Shown here: positions 33,801 through 46,125 of the stretch, piece by piece
Position numbering within the stretch: the first letter of the stretch is position 1
Layout: every line of letters begins with the position of its first letter
Assembly: GCF_905404315.1 (NCBI RefSeq)
Contig: NC_066312.1
Location: 16,975,001 to 17,039,000 of the forward strand
Reading direction: 5' to 3'
Length of the DNA stretch: 64,000 bases
DNA from: Leptidea sinapis
Taxonomy: Eukaryota > Arthropoda > Insecta > Lepidoptera > Pieridae
Program-made: the position numbers and the translations under genes
Notes under the pieces: generated by a model
Seen by the model: the letters and a program-made list of their open reading frames with translations, nothing else
Database searches by the model: none
What the model was told of the DNA's origin: nothing

Positions 33801-34814
33801 TTGTTTGATAACTTAGGCCTCATTTCACCTTACCTTAGGTGTTAGATCGCAATTCTTTGAAAGTAACATAAGCCTATTTACTTGCTGCTCAGGATCAGGG
33901 CGAGCTAAGCATGTGAACATATTCCAGAGCAGCGGACGTGGTTAAAGAAAGGGTAAAACAGTAAAAGACGCAAGATAGTTATAGATAGGTCCTCCAGAGA
34001 TGCTTAAAATTATTAGTATACCCATTCAGCGTATTGAGTACGACACAATTATATCTATTGTAAAAATTAATCTACAGAAGCCTTCCTTTTACAGCATGTG
34101 AATAGGGTGTACATATAGGGGGTTGAAGGGCGCTTGAGAACAAACTAATTACATTTTGTTCCTTACTTGACATTGAATGAAACATCGATAAAACACTAAG
34201 GGCTTCGATTAAGGATGAAATAGCCGATCCTACTACAGTCAGATGTGTCGTATCGAAAGCATCGTTCTTTCGATCTTACGATTTAACTGGATTGTAAGAT
34301 TTTGGCTACACGAAGTTTCTCGTGATCTTCAGGCAAAAACGGGATGTCTATAAGGATGCACAATCTCGCCTCTAATATCGGTCCTGGTCATAAAATAGCG
34401 TCACTGCACTCGCAATCACTCAAGATGTATGAGCCTCATATCGATACTCAACTGCTAGTCAAGATAGATGACCTAATGATAAATACAATATGAGGTAACT
34501 AAGGACTATCTAGTACCTAAAACAAAAAAGCAAGTGTCAAGATTGTCCTGACTGTCTGGAGTCTGAAGTAGCAGACAATGCAGAGAGGATGTTTTTGGTG
34601 CCTTTTACTAGGTAGCAAAAATCGGATGGCCTCACATCTCCGCCACTAGACAGTAAATACATACCTGACATTACACCACAAGCTCCAGAGCCTCCAAGTG
34701 AACGGTTTTGCGCAAAAAATAAACATGGCCTTAAGTAGTTAAAGCCGTGTTGTAGGGCAAAACAAGCCATATCACTAATATCATAATATCACTGCTACCA
34801 CGATAACAACGGGG

Positions 34815-34935
34815 GCTATGACGACAACATCGGTAGCAGCTGTAAGTGCTCTTCTAGACCTATCACCCCTACACTTTCTTCTGCAGAAGGAGGGGAAGGC
34901 TACCACGCATAGAATAATGATCCACATTCAGTCTT
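34815..34935 (+). pseudogene. possible retrotransposon RNase H-adjacent remnant
   Basis: Plus-strand codons read VAAVSALLDLSPLHFLLQKE then GKATTHRI, resembling the ALxxLLDLPPLHLxIQxEAxxxAxRL segment of insect I/R1-type polyproteins. Only about 35 residues are recognisable. Confidence 0.35.
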
Positions 34936-35998
34936 ACTGGCTCTCAAACTCGTAGATTTGAGCAATACTTGCCATGAAGCCTAAGTAGACATTTGAATCA
35001 CCCTATGCTGCCGACTTAATGGTTTAAGAATCTGTATTTCTCATAAGAATTAACAATTCATTTACTGAGAAATCTTAAATTATCTTAAATGGAAAAAGTA
35101 ACTAATTTATGTACAAAGGAAACGAGTAGGAAAAGTAACAAAAGAAAGTCACTAATATCTACTTGACAATATTTGCATTGAAGAGAAGACTGGTTAAGTA
35201 ACAAAATTAGTTAGAAAAATGAAAGCCTAGAAAGGGTCACCGTTGGATCCAAGTCAGGATCTGGCGTTGGCTGTATAATACATAGAAAATTTATTACATG
35301 GTGGTATGCATATATGCCATAATTGAATATGTGGCATCGTAAAAGTTGCGTCATTCAATCTATTGAAATTCACTTAAACTGTCATCCTGCTCTTTCTGCT
35401 ATAGATTAAACAGGACAGTCTCGAGACTGTGTCTAGACTCGTAAACAACTGCTGTAGTCTGGATTATCCTAAATATTTTGGAAGAAGAGAACTGGGATTT
35501 TTTGTGGTGGGTGTTGTGTGTGGCGGGAACTCAAAAATACTCAATTTGGCACAAACCCTATTGAAGTACCTATATCTTATTTGACTGAGAACTTAAGCTT
35601 ACTAACCAAGACCTAAACACGGTAAGTAATTTTGGTAAAAAATGTGTTGAGTTTAAATAATTGATATTCTGAACAACCATGAGACGTGATGACTGATGAT
35701 CTATATAATATTAATATTTGTATTTTCTCCTTGGCGCTACTTGTAAAATGCTTTAACGTCTAGACAAAACAAAATATAAAAAGTTTTTGGTGAGTACTAC
35801 CTGAGTCCAATTCAATATTCGTATATTGAATTGGACTCATACTCGTGTATAAGTATTGTAATGCCATACTTGATTTTAATGCTTCAAACTTCGCCCCAAC
35901 TTCAAAATATAAAATCATATAATTTTTACTTTCTAATTAGGTACTTCGTTTACAAATATATAATGCAGTTTTGAGGTCAATATTTTATATGTACTTTC
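34936..35998. other. intron sequence, nothing clear
   Basis: No gene recognised. A short inverted repeat around TGAGTCCAATTCAATA / TATTGAATTGGACTCA lies at 35802-35839. Confidence 0.6.
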
Positions 35999-36350
35999 CT
36001 TATATATATATAAATTACGTGACACGTTGTTTGTCCGCGATGAACTCCTAAACTAATGAACGGATTTTAATGGGGACTACTTAATGGAGTGCAGTTTGGT
36101 CCCACTTGAGAGATAGGATAGTTTTAATTTCGATTTGGGACCCATAATTATATTTATTTTAAATTTTTCTTTTGAATGGGCATATTTTTGATGAGAGAAT
36201 TTAGTGACGCACGGTTTAATAGTTCCGCTGTGAAACAATTTCATTATAACAAAAGGGAGCATTTCTTACGAAATAATTCTTGATGTTTTGAAATATTATA
36301 AAATAGTATTTTTTTATTATCTACAGAACAAAGTCTTTCGGGTCAGCTAG
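35999..36350 (+). mobile_element. Helitron-like non-autonomous element
   Basis: It begins TATATATATAAATTACGTGACAC and ends GGTCAGCTAGT followed by T-rich/AT DNA. The CTAGT end matches the CTRR-T rule for Helitron 3' ends. The GGGTCAGCTAGTAT end recurs in inverse orientation at 55950. No coding capacity. Assignment rests on the termini only. Confidence 0.45.
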
Positions 36351-36559
36351 TATATATATCCTATTTATTCGTTGTGTTTTTGTCATGTGAAGTTTTAACT
36401 TAATTTGGAAATAGTATCCTGTTCAGGGAATTATGGCACAATGAATTAATTTTATTTTACGCACAAGGCCCTCTACCTATTTATATGAGATTTATATATA
36501 TATATATATTGTTTGTTGTGTGAATTTTTATTTTAATATAGTTTATTATTCAAATTAAA

Positions 36560-36960
36560 CATTTAAATTCATAATAGGATATAAAATCACTACTACTCAA
36601 AATAGTATGCCTCAGACTTGAGATGAAATGGCGCAAGAAACTCAGCAGGCTTTTTTTTATTCAGTTTAAAGTATATGTAATATCCTACAGTAAAATTTAT
36701 GATTATTATAGCCTCAGGGCGTTCGCTCCATTCCCAGTATGTGGTATCATTAAGGAAATCATTTATGGTTGCCACACAAACATTTTTTAACAATTATTTT
36801 GAATTTCGTAACTCATTTCTTTGGGACATTTTCTGGGATCATGTTGTAAAAGCATATCGCCCAATAAAAGACGTACTAACTCGACTTAACCGAGGAGAAG
36901 GCATATCAAGTTTATGTTTGTTCCTCATGTTAACAATATGATTGTCGCAAATGTCGTGTC
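36560..36960 (-). pseudogene. jockey-like element 3' end (same family as 53.85-55.8 kb)
   Basis: Minus-strand codons NDFLNDTTYWEWSE, a downstream KKKPAEF run, and flanking DNA (TTGCGCCATTTCATCTCAAGTC-like) match the end of ORF2 and the 3' UTR of the copy at 53850-55830, ending at AATTCATAATAGGAT. It is 5'-truncated to a few hundred bases. Confidence 0.7.
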
Positions 36961-37794
36961 TGCGTGCTGACCACTTCATGAGTGTGATAGTGACGTCTTC
37001 AAAGTAGTCATACACCATCCGAGATTTGTGGGGATAAGCGTTATTTTTTTTATTTTATTTTATTTTTATTTTATTTATCTTGCATGAAGATGTAATTTTC
37101 ACTAATGGTTACTAAAGGTGCCAATATACTCATTGAACATTTCATTCATCTTTCTGCAGTTAAAGTACCATTACTTATCACCATCCAGTTCAGTGCGTTT
37201 CGGAGTTCGGAAGAAATTCAAGCTCACACGTCTTTATAGTGACCGCCGTATGGCACTTTCTCTTCAGTGCGACCTTGGTTAGTAGCGGTCTCTTGGAGTG
37301 TTCTGTAGACTCTCTACAAATGGCAGCTATTTTTATTTGATCGGAATTACTGAATAAGAAATGACACATTTACATATATGCAGAAACAAAAGTAAAACGA
37401 TTTTTTTAAAAATTGCTTAAATTAGAGGAATCTCCATTATTTTTTATTTATAATTAAACAATCAGCAAAAATAATTAAAAAGTTTTACTTGTACATATAT
37501 TTCTGATGATATAAACGTTGTAATATTGAATATAATATAATAAAGAAAAACTCAAATATTTAAAATATTATCGCATTTTTTAACCGTCCCGGTCTTTTTC
37601 TCTTTGCAGGCTAGTTTTAATACGTAATAGCTATGTCATCGAATTTTTTGGCATAATGTATGTTTCTTTCACTTGCCACGAGAAAGCGATGTTACGAAAT
37701 AAATTTCAATTATTAAATAAAAATTAGTCAAGGGGAATCCTGGTTGTTCACTGGTTTGAACCAACAATTTATTATTTTTAATGTAAAAAAACTG

Positions 37795-38012
37795 TATGTG
37801 TGCGATTTTTCAGTGTTATGCCTGCTATAAACGAGGTAGACCCATTTGTAAAAAATAAAGATAAGAATCTAGAGGTGGCCATAGATACTGTCTTTCAGGA
37901 TATAACTTTATATTATAAACATCAATGGGTACCTTATATGAGCAAGTTGTCGTACCGGCTTAGTGATGCAGCGTATGATGTAAAAAATTCCATAACTAAG
38001 GCTGCATTTACT
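37795..38012 (+). pseudogene. short non-LTR RT C-terminal fragment
   Basis: Plus-strand codons HQWVPYMSKLSYRLSDAAYD VKNSITKAAF resemble the GPHIxxLAxRLSSAAYAVKK stretch downstream of the RT palm in the jockey-like copy at 54615. The upstream residues are not clearly matched. Confidence 0.45.
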
Positions 38013-38014
38013 CG

Positions 38015-38335
38015 CTCGACCGACGGTTGGCGTTGACGTCGGTCGACCGTAGCGTGTATCCGTACGCGCTGATCATGTTGTGTTTAGTGCTCAGCTGACA
38101 GCAAACTTGATTACGCGTGTACAATTGCAGTATATTATCACCATAGTGCGTCAGCGGACCTTCGTACGCCGGACCGATGAGCTCGACCGACGATTCTCGT
38201 GAGCGCGACGTAGCTGTACGCGCGTAGCAATTCATCAGCGCTGGACTGTATACGTTCTGAATATGTTTTCATTGTAATTTTCATCGACATCAGCGCTGAC
38301 CGTTGGTCGAGCACTACATGCAGCCTTACATACGT
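38015..38335. repeat. GC-rich segment with TCGACCGACG inverted repeats, possible MITE
   Basis: It stands out from its AT-rich surroundings. TCGACCGACG (38016-38025) and CGTCGGTCGA (38037-38046) form a perfect hairpin, and related GCTCGACCGACGATT and CCGTTGGTCGAGC motifs recur near 38179 and 38300. No coding evidence. Confidence 0.4.
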
Positions 38336-38689
38336 AAAAATCACACGCCATGTCTAATTTAGTTACGTTCACAGCATTATGTTGAGTAATAATGCAAATA
38401 TTGACTGCAGCCTTGTGATGCAGAAGAGTACTACCCACGGCATGCCAGGTCACTCAGAACGTTTTGTGAAAAAAGTTTTATGCATGAAGCCCTGGCTAAT
38501 TGTAATTATTTAAAATATGTGATTATTTACGTGTAAAAATACCAGCATACGAATTTCAAATATCTCTCCATATTTTTTCGAGAGCTAAATTAAATAATCG
38601 TGTCTCATGAAAAATGTATCTGCGTCAGAATCATTTTCATGCTATGTATTTTATGATTATATGACACGAGTCAATTTGATCGACTCCTA

Positions 38690-39910
38690 ATGGCGTTTAT
38701 GGATGAAGGCCGTTCTGAAGCAAACATCCACCGTTGGCATAATTAATTTAAGCGCTGTCGTCTATCGTCGAGGGACGAAGAAAGAAATAATTGTCATCCA
38801 TCGACGGCTGTTACCGTGGAAAATGTGCTAGCGGTTAAACATTTAATTCAAGAAAACAATCGAATTACATACGAAAATATTCAGCATATTATATTTCAGA
38901 TTGGATATCAGAAGATTTCACAAGATTCGACACGAGCACCTTCGCATGAGAAAGGATAGTTTCGCGCTGGGTGGCTCACAACCTCACCGAAGCTTAAATG
39001 TGTGGAATGGTTCCGTGAAATCTTATATATAAAAATTCCGGTGTCCCGGTGTTTGTTACCAAACTCCTCCCAAACAGTTAAGCCAATTTGTTTAAAAATT
39101 GTGTTTTTGTTTTGTTTATGTGTGTATATAGGACAGGTCTGAAAATCGGCCTACATGTTCGTACCCCTAAACGATAAGGGTCACCCCTAAATATATATTT
39201 TTAATTTTTTTGGTCATTTTTTTGGTAATTTTTTTTTGTTTCAGCATTAAAAAGTACACACAACTTCAAATTTTCACCCGTCTACGATCAACACCTATTT
39301 TTGTTTCGCGAAATAAATATTATTCTATTCCATCCACAGATACGCAATAGCGTTGCAAGATGGCAATCGAATATAATGATTATTGTAGTACGATATATTT
39401 GGTAGGTCTTACAATCAGTTTCGGTAAATTTTTTATACCCCAAAAATTTTAATGATTGAATTTTTTATATTAATTTTAATAAGGCAAAATACAACTACTA
39501 ACTTAATTAATAAATTTGAAGCATGCTTGTCTCGGTGCGTTTACGATATTTTAACAGATGACGAAACCTATATTAATCAATTTGACCCCGAAACAATGCG
39601 TCAGTGAACAGTAAGGCTGTCTCAAAACGAACCAACGCCTACCAAAGTGAAGCGACCGAGAAGCTCAGCTTAAATTTTGCTCGCTAGTTTCTTCACTGAG
39701 ACGGGATATTTAATGTCGATTCTATTACAAAATCAAAGCTGCATTAAGGCCGAAAGGTATACTTCAATATGCCTGCCAGAATTATTCACTGCCACGAGCG
39801 ACAGGCGATAGAACAAGGCTTCGTGGGCTATAGCTTCACCACAAAAACTCACGCACTCGCGCTCAATCCAAGGGACTTCCTGGACACCATACCGGACAAC
39901 GTCACGGGTT
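38690..39910 (+). pseudogene. mariner transposase relic split by a Helitron-like insertion
   Basis: The first part (38690-39018) shows STAVTVENVLAVKHLIQENN RITYENIQH, HEHLRMRKDS and NVWNGSVKS-type sequence, the mariner N-half (up to the WCREML region). The second part (39495-39910) resumes with CVYDILTDDETYINQFDPET, then PTPTKVKRPRSSA and AERYTSICLPELF, the catalytic GDETW…YDPE region and beyond. In the D(D/E) box the usual GDETW reads DDETY. Both parts have stops and frameshifts. The intervening ~475 bp is another element. Confidence 0.75.
39019..39450 (+). mobile_element. Helitron-like insertion inside the mariner relic
   Basis: It starts TTATATATAAAAATTCCGGTGTCCCGGTG and holds ACTTCAAATTTTCACCCGTC TACGATC, matching (in inverse) the element at 55950-56215. 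The 3' CTAGT end is not preserved, so the right boundary is approximate. Confidence 0.5.
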
Positions 39911-40779
39911 ACAGTCCTAATTCCCTAAAATAAAAGTTTTGTGAAAGGAATCCAGTTTTCGTCTCTGGAATATGCTGTAACAACGTTCGAGAACGCCATA
40001 GAAGAGGCGTCTGCCGCAGACTGGAAAAAATGCTTCGAGAACTGAGCATGAGACTTTGTATAGAGGCTGGTGGAGAGTACTTTGAAAAGATTTAATGAAG
40101 TTATTTGATCCATTTAAGGTAATTTTGCAGTTTCTCAACTTCAAACTTTCTGAGTGCCCCACGTATGGGCCCATAATATGAGTCGCTGATAAAACATGTT
40201 CAAAAAGATAAAAATAATGACTCTTTATTCTTACAATATATTTCGAATGTAGATAAAAACAAAGAATTTAAATTTTCGAAAAATAGCAACTCAATACAAA
40301 TTGAAAAACGGATAGAACAGAAGTGCCGAAAACTAAGATTAAAAAAATAAGTAGAATGACTTTTAAAATTTGGGAATTGATAGATTTAAGCATTACGTTA
40401 AGGGTAAGCGGGGTTTTGAGGCCTATTACTGTTAAAATCGCTTCATTCATGATAAAGCTGCTTAGCAGTTAAATCATCTTATTAATTCATTCATTTATGT
40501 TGAAATCATCTGATATTCTTTTGCAATCACAAAAATAAACATTGCTCCCTGAGTTTATTGTGGCTTCTTCTCAGCTGAATCGTGATAATGAAGTCCTCGC
40601 AAATTTAGCATTAAAGCCTAACAATTCAAAGTGTACCTTTGTCATAACCATATGTAGTATTATTTGCTGTTTAAATCATTGAATTTAACATTTAAATACC
40701 TTTCGTCCTCTAACTTGTTTTTTAACATCAACGTTATAAAATCATATTGTCCTATCTATGACAGATACAATAGCTTGTA

Positions 40780-40930
40780 ATTTAAGGCTGGGTTGCATCA
40801 TTAGCTGTTATAGTTAAGGTTAAAGTCAAATTTAACGTTAACAGTAACGCTGACTTTAACATATACTGCGGAATGTGTTGCAGCATTGTATTCCCTGGCA
40901 TAGTTAAAGTTAAAAAGTTATATATATATA
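40780..40930. repeat. GTTAAAGTTAA-rich repeat, possible MITE
   Basis: GGGTTGCATCATTAGCTGTTATAGTTAAGGTTAAAG… and the later CATAGTTAAAGTTAAAAAGT form partly complementary arms with AACGTTAAC in between. No terminal duplication could be confirmed. Confidence 0.35.
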
Positions 40931-42140
40931 CAAGATCCGACTTTTTTAAATAAATTTTATCTCATTAGGAAATCCTATAAAGAATTTAATAAAATATGGG
41001 TCCCAGCTCTCAGTCAGCTGAAACATTGGGGCTGCCAGGAGTAAACAGGTATACCTTCTATTCTTGATTATTTACGGTGACCTTTTTTAATTTTATTATA
41101 GAATTGAAGTTTTTATTTACTATTTACGATAAACCACTGACCTGTTTAAATACCACTGGACAGGCTGTTCGTTAAGTTTGACAGCAATTTATTTGTGCAT
41201 ATTTGAAGCGCCACTCGCGAGCGTCGAGAGAACTAATTTTGACGTATAATACAAATAGCTGCGAGAAAACCGTACAATACTCTGAAGTATTTTTGCATAA
41301 TTAATTAATTTCGGTCGTTACCCATGTTATTTATACTGCAGGCATCAACGTAATAAAGTATAAATTATTTTAGTAAATAGTTTTCCTATAGATGTTTTGT
41401 AGCTGAGGTTGTCAATACTGGTTTTAGTGCCGCAGACTCTCGCTACATGGACAACAGCGCCATAATGGCGAATATCAAACAGGCACAAAAGCACTTTGAG
41501 AGCCACCATTCCAGTGGTACATAGTAGAGGTCAGTGCGATAAGCCCATGGCTGCCAGTAAAAACATGTTGATATAAAATTAGTTTTATCAAAACACACAA
41601 CTACAGAATCGAGCCGTGGGATCATATCAAATGGTGCAACACATTTTTTGCTTAGTTGGTTCTTTAACATGTTTGCTATTGCTAAAATTAGTTGATGCGG
41701 ATAAAGCCTGTGTATTCAATCGCGATCAAATATTACTTAACGAGAGAAGTTATATGAAAATAATTTTCTACCATATTTTAGCAGGCAAGAGGAAAATCGT
41801 ATAAAAATACATTCCATCTACATGTTCTTCATCAATTTTTTATATGGAGTCTGAATGTTGGGATGTAAAATTTTTATATAAGCATTGAAAAAGTCATTGC
41901 GTTCATTATTTATTTTTATCGAAGGTGTAAAATACAGCACTTTGTATCACTGGGGATAAAGTGTGACCACACTACTCGAGTGTGTTGAGACCCACAGCTT
42001 CGCCTAGCGTAAGATAAACACTCGTACGATTGTCCTCTTGTTGAACAAAATAATATATGAATTATTATGAATACGTTAATATTTAATCCACACGGCACGT
42101 CTACGATTTGATTAGTTTTATATAGTCTTTTTGTATGACA
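40931..42140. other. interval sequence, nothing clear
   Basis: No gene identified. Open stretches here are short and lack codon structure. Confidence 0.55.
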
Positions 42141-42144
42141 GTAA

Positions 42145-42330
42145 GGGACGAGATTTAATGCCGATGGTAATTGACACGCCCTGCCCATTATAATGCAGTG
42201 CCGCTCAGGATTCTTGAAAACCCCAAAAATTCTGAGCGGCACTACAATTGCGCACATCACTTTGAAGCTTATGATGTTAAGTTTCATTTGCCCAGTCATT
42301 TAACTGGCTACCCATTATCTAGCCTTTTTA
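42145..42330 (+). repeat. interspersed SINE-like repeat with an 11-bp hairpin
   Basis: The best-kept hairpin of the family also seen at 19270 and 63250. GTGCCGCTCAG (42198-42208) pairs perfectly with CTGAGCGGCAC (42232-42242). Flanks include GCCCTGCCCATTATAATGCA and GATGTTAAGTTTCATTTGCC. Non-coding. Confidence 0.75.
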
Positions 42331-43379
42331 GACGCCGTTCAGAACTTTAGAATCAAAAGACCGCTCGCTCATTTTTTTAATAGTAACGTGTTAACACGTT
42401 TTTTAAATTATTAACTATACTAATAGGCTCGCATCCATAGCTGCACTGATGCACGCAAATTACATCAAATAGTTTCTAAGACAAAAAGGAAACTATTAAT
42501 TACTTAACTTTGAATCACAACAAATACAAAATATTAGATGTAGTAATAGAAAGGTTCACCAAAATAAGCCGAACCTACAGTATTTATAACTCAATCCTGT
42601 TATTTTTGAAATATTTCAGTGACCGTGGCTAAAGATAGATGCTTAAAAGAGGTAAGCCTACAGCTTATTTCCCCATGACGCAAATGTTCAGACAGATCTC
42701 AGACAGCAATACCAGAAAATCCAAAAAAGCATCTTTCGTAGTACACGCTACAATAGAAGGTATTGCTGATGTTGCTCAGTGACCAGCGGATATTGGCCAT
42801 GAACTGCAGGATGCTTACAAAGCCAAGAATACGTTGCCAGAATAACGAAGCTTAGGGAAAAACCTTTGATGAGAAGGAACTTCCTGCTTATTATGATCCT
42901 GGCAGGACAGATAAAATGGTACAAGCAAATCACCAATCTTCCCCATTCTCATTGAAACCCGCTCATATCATGCCAACTAACAGTTTTAATTTACGAAATC
43001 TGTTAAACTTATTAGAGTTTATCATGCTATTAAGCCTCTTGATGGTCAACATCGAATAGTGGTAAAATGTTACAGCCGTCCGCGCAGGAATGCTATAGGC
43101 GGATATCAGCCACAAATGCTCTAACCTAAACAATTCCCTTGCTTCATCGTATCTGGTGCCATGAAGTGCTATCATATGACTCGAATACAGGTCTTCTCAT
43201 CAGGATTCCAAAATAGGGAAAAATCTCTGTCAATTCAAAAACTAAAGAAATATCACATTACTAGAAATTCCCTCCTAGTTACCACGCAAAATTAGCAGGA
43301 ATATACTATCGAACAAGTTTCCCCGCCAATCGATTGTATACGGATCACGATAACACTCCATATATAATTATTACACAAG

Positions 43380-44760
43380 CAGGCTTCAGAATGGCGAAAA
43401 GGAAATAATCCTTAAATGTGTTTGGATTTTAATAAAGCCTTTGATACGTTAAGGGTGGACCAATACAAGGTCTCACCCATGCATGAGCCTTTGATGTTCC
43501 CGAGAAAATAATACACCAAAGAATTATGTCACACATAAAGGACTCTTCTCGGAGATCATGCGGGTCTGTGTGAAAAATTTGCCTGGAATTTCACTCGTGA
43601 TTCCCATTGGGCACATAAAGGGATTACATCAAACAGGTAGGTGCATTATATCTGACCCTGTTATTGCTTCACGATAATTATGTCAAGAGCGCAGCGAAAA
43701 AAAAACGTAAGATGAATGAAATTTTCTCAGAAATGCAGCAGATGAGATCAAGGTACTTCAATGATAAGGGTTTATCTAAACTTGTCGTCGGTCGTCGCCA
43801 CTTCTATATCCGGACACTGATTCAAACAGCTTTTTGTATCGTTCAAAGACTATGCATATTTTATTTGGTATAAATGTTCGAAGAAAAATAAGACCTTGAC
43901 GAAAACACAAAAAGCTTATGTCAACTTTATTTTAATGAAAGGTGCAGTTTCTCCAAGGTTAATGTATACTTGAGAGTTATACTTGCAAAATAACTCACCT
44001 GTAATGCAGACATAGGACCAGTGATGAGAAATAATGGCACTGGTTGCGTGCAAGTCCTTGGTTGCATAGAAATGGAACATTAAATCCATGGTTAATCCTT
44101 AGGTTTTATTATACAATCATGAATAGTAATAATTATAGTAAGGGCATGGTGATATACAGGATCTGCCTATAGGTAATGCTAGCAACAAAGATGTATCCCG
44201 ATTCAAATATCTAGGCTGCACAGTAACGGACAAAAACACCGCGCTAAGTTATAGTGCAGCCTAACACAAGGTCCTAGTAACCAGGCTACTCAGTAGAAAG
44301 ACAAAAATCCGATTATATAAAACCAACACAAGACCAACATTATTGTATTATTGTTAAGCCTGGACACTTACGCTAAATGAGGAGACCAAACTACTTGTAG
44401 CAGAGCAAAATATTCTTCGTAAGATCTTGGGCCGGTGTGAATATGGAGAGTCTGTAAAAAAGCCGGGATAGAAGACCTCGTGACTGATTGATGGTGACTG
44501 ATTGGAAAAGTTAAGGCCCACCGTCTTTGTTGGTTCAGCCACGTAGAACGCATGGGAGAGGATCGTGGAGTGAGCAAAGTATACTCGGGTTTTGTAGAAG
44601 GCCGGTCGAAAGCAGACCGTTGCGAGATGAAAATCATAAATTGGCAGGATCAAAATAGGTGGAGAACTACCAAGTCCTACTTTGGGTCGATGCGCCGCAG
44701 GAATAAGTGAGTAAGTAATGTTATATATTACTATGTTGTACAGCACACGAAAACCAATCA
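43380..44760 (+). pseudogene. decayed RTE-like retrotransposon
   Basis: Plus-strand fragments in order: LDFNKAFDT near 43420 (RT Asp box), RFKYLGCTVTDKNTA near 44200, RLYKTNTRPTLLYYC near 44310, ETKLLVAEQNILRKILG near 44380, and KVKAHRLCWFSHVERMGEDR near 44510 with KVYSGFVEGRS. This is the RT-to-C-terminus order of RTE-class elements (YLGxxI…RPxxLYG…W…E…RIxRWIxG…RLRWxGHVxRM). Stops and shifts are frequent. Confidence 0.72.
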
Positions 44761-46044
44761 AGAACGTACCTTAAAATACTTTAAATTAAAATACCCTAGA
44801 ATACCTCGATTGCTTATTGATCGGAGCACTATCTTTCTCGCCTATGTCTATCTTTAAAGCTGTTTATTTACCTAGCGTCATTTAACATACAATGCTCAGT
44901 ATGAATGAAGCAGGAAACTTAATATTATACTTTTTAGTATGAGGTAATTCTACTCTGATGTCATTGCATTAATGAGTTTAGATGTAATAAGTTATTTCGT
45001 AAAGTAAAACCATAAAAGACTGACACTGTGGTGCCCCTAATTCCCTCAGACTCAAAGATGAACCAAATTAAGCGGTGATTAAGCTTATATAGCTTGTGGT
45101 AAAGGGTATGACAGTAGCCATAGTTCCAGTACCTTCGGCATGGTATATAAAACTTAAATCCTTCCAATTCTTAGAAAATATACAAATAATTAAAAAAATC
45201 AAGAACTTGGAAGCACTCAAGAGCATGAATGAGCACAGAATGCAGTAGAACGAAGAAGGCTCGCAGTTTTCGTGGGAACAATTCTTTGAAAAAAACATGA
45301 AATTAGAGTTATTTTGTTATTCGTACTTCTTTAATATCTCATTGCGAATGATGTTGGAAGACAACAAAACTTGAATGAAAACAAAAAGAAATATAAACTA
45401 CCAATCGAAAAACTGCTACTACATTTCAGCGTGTAAAAACAATTCCAATGTTTACGACTGTTAAATAGTAGAATTCAGCATCAAACGACTTTTATATTTA
45501 AATAAAATCGCAAGCTGTTAGGACCCTACTCAAGGGAGAGCAATGACGCATAGGAACGTCTGGTCTTCCATGACACATTACAAAATATTAGCACTTATGA
45601 ATTTAGTTGAAATATACTGGCCAAAAGACGTAATAACGACTTAATATTGTAGCATAATGCAACACAACTCCGATTACATTACTGCGCTTGTCACTCAAGA
45701 CTCAAGGTGGACTGTCTCTTATGCCTGTAACCACTGTAATACCTACATACAATTCAGGTTTCAAATCAAGAGGAGGTTTCTGTTCGACTGTTTGTTTTTT
45801 GTATATCTTATATCTCCTTATACATGTTATTTTCTTTACGTTTGAATATAATAGTTCCAGTTCCAGATTGGTGCCTTTAAAAAAAGAAATAAAAATAATG
45901 TATAGGCATGCTTTAAGTCAGTATTTTTTTGTGTATATTTTCTACAATCTTATTAGCCTAACTGCTAATAACTTTTTTTTTTCCAAATTTTGACTTTTGG
46001 ATGACGAATGGTATTTAAACAATTTTTAAATTCATTGAACTTAC
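44761..46044. other. interval sequence, nothing clear
   Basis: AT-rich, no recognisable gene. Open frames near 45657-45993 look like hydrophobic noise. Confidence 0.55.
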
Positions 46045-46125
46045 CATCATACTTACGGAAGGATTGAGTTTTGGAAATTGTTCTTGAAGGTAGTCTCTTC
46101 TCAATTTTATTTCTGTGTCTCCCAT
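46045..46125 (-). CDS. candidate alternative first coding exon of the titin-like part of sls
   Basis: An ATG at 46125-46123 opens MGDTEIKLRRDYLQEQFPKL followed by NPS. It then meets a strong donor, GTAAGT, with the exon ending at 46057. Twelve bases on lies a second GTAAGT, with the exon ending at 46045, which would add VSMM. No AG acceptor lies in the roughly 40 bases upstream, which fits a first exon. Both donors leave phase 0, whereas the kettin-to-PEVK route needs phase 1. The PEVK exon acceptor has a second AG two bases on (exon start 32760) that would fit phase 0. I do not recognise the peptide. It could be a chance open stretch. Confidence 0.35.

Noticed and set aside
41443..41804. Open frames on both strands near 41.5 kb (62-75 residues)
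   Set aside because: No family signature, no splice-phase link to sls, and composition like surrounding non-coding DNA.
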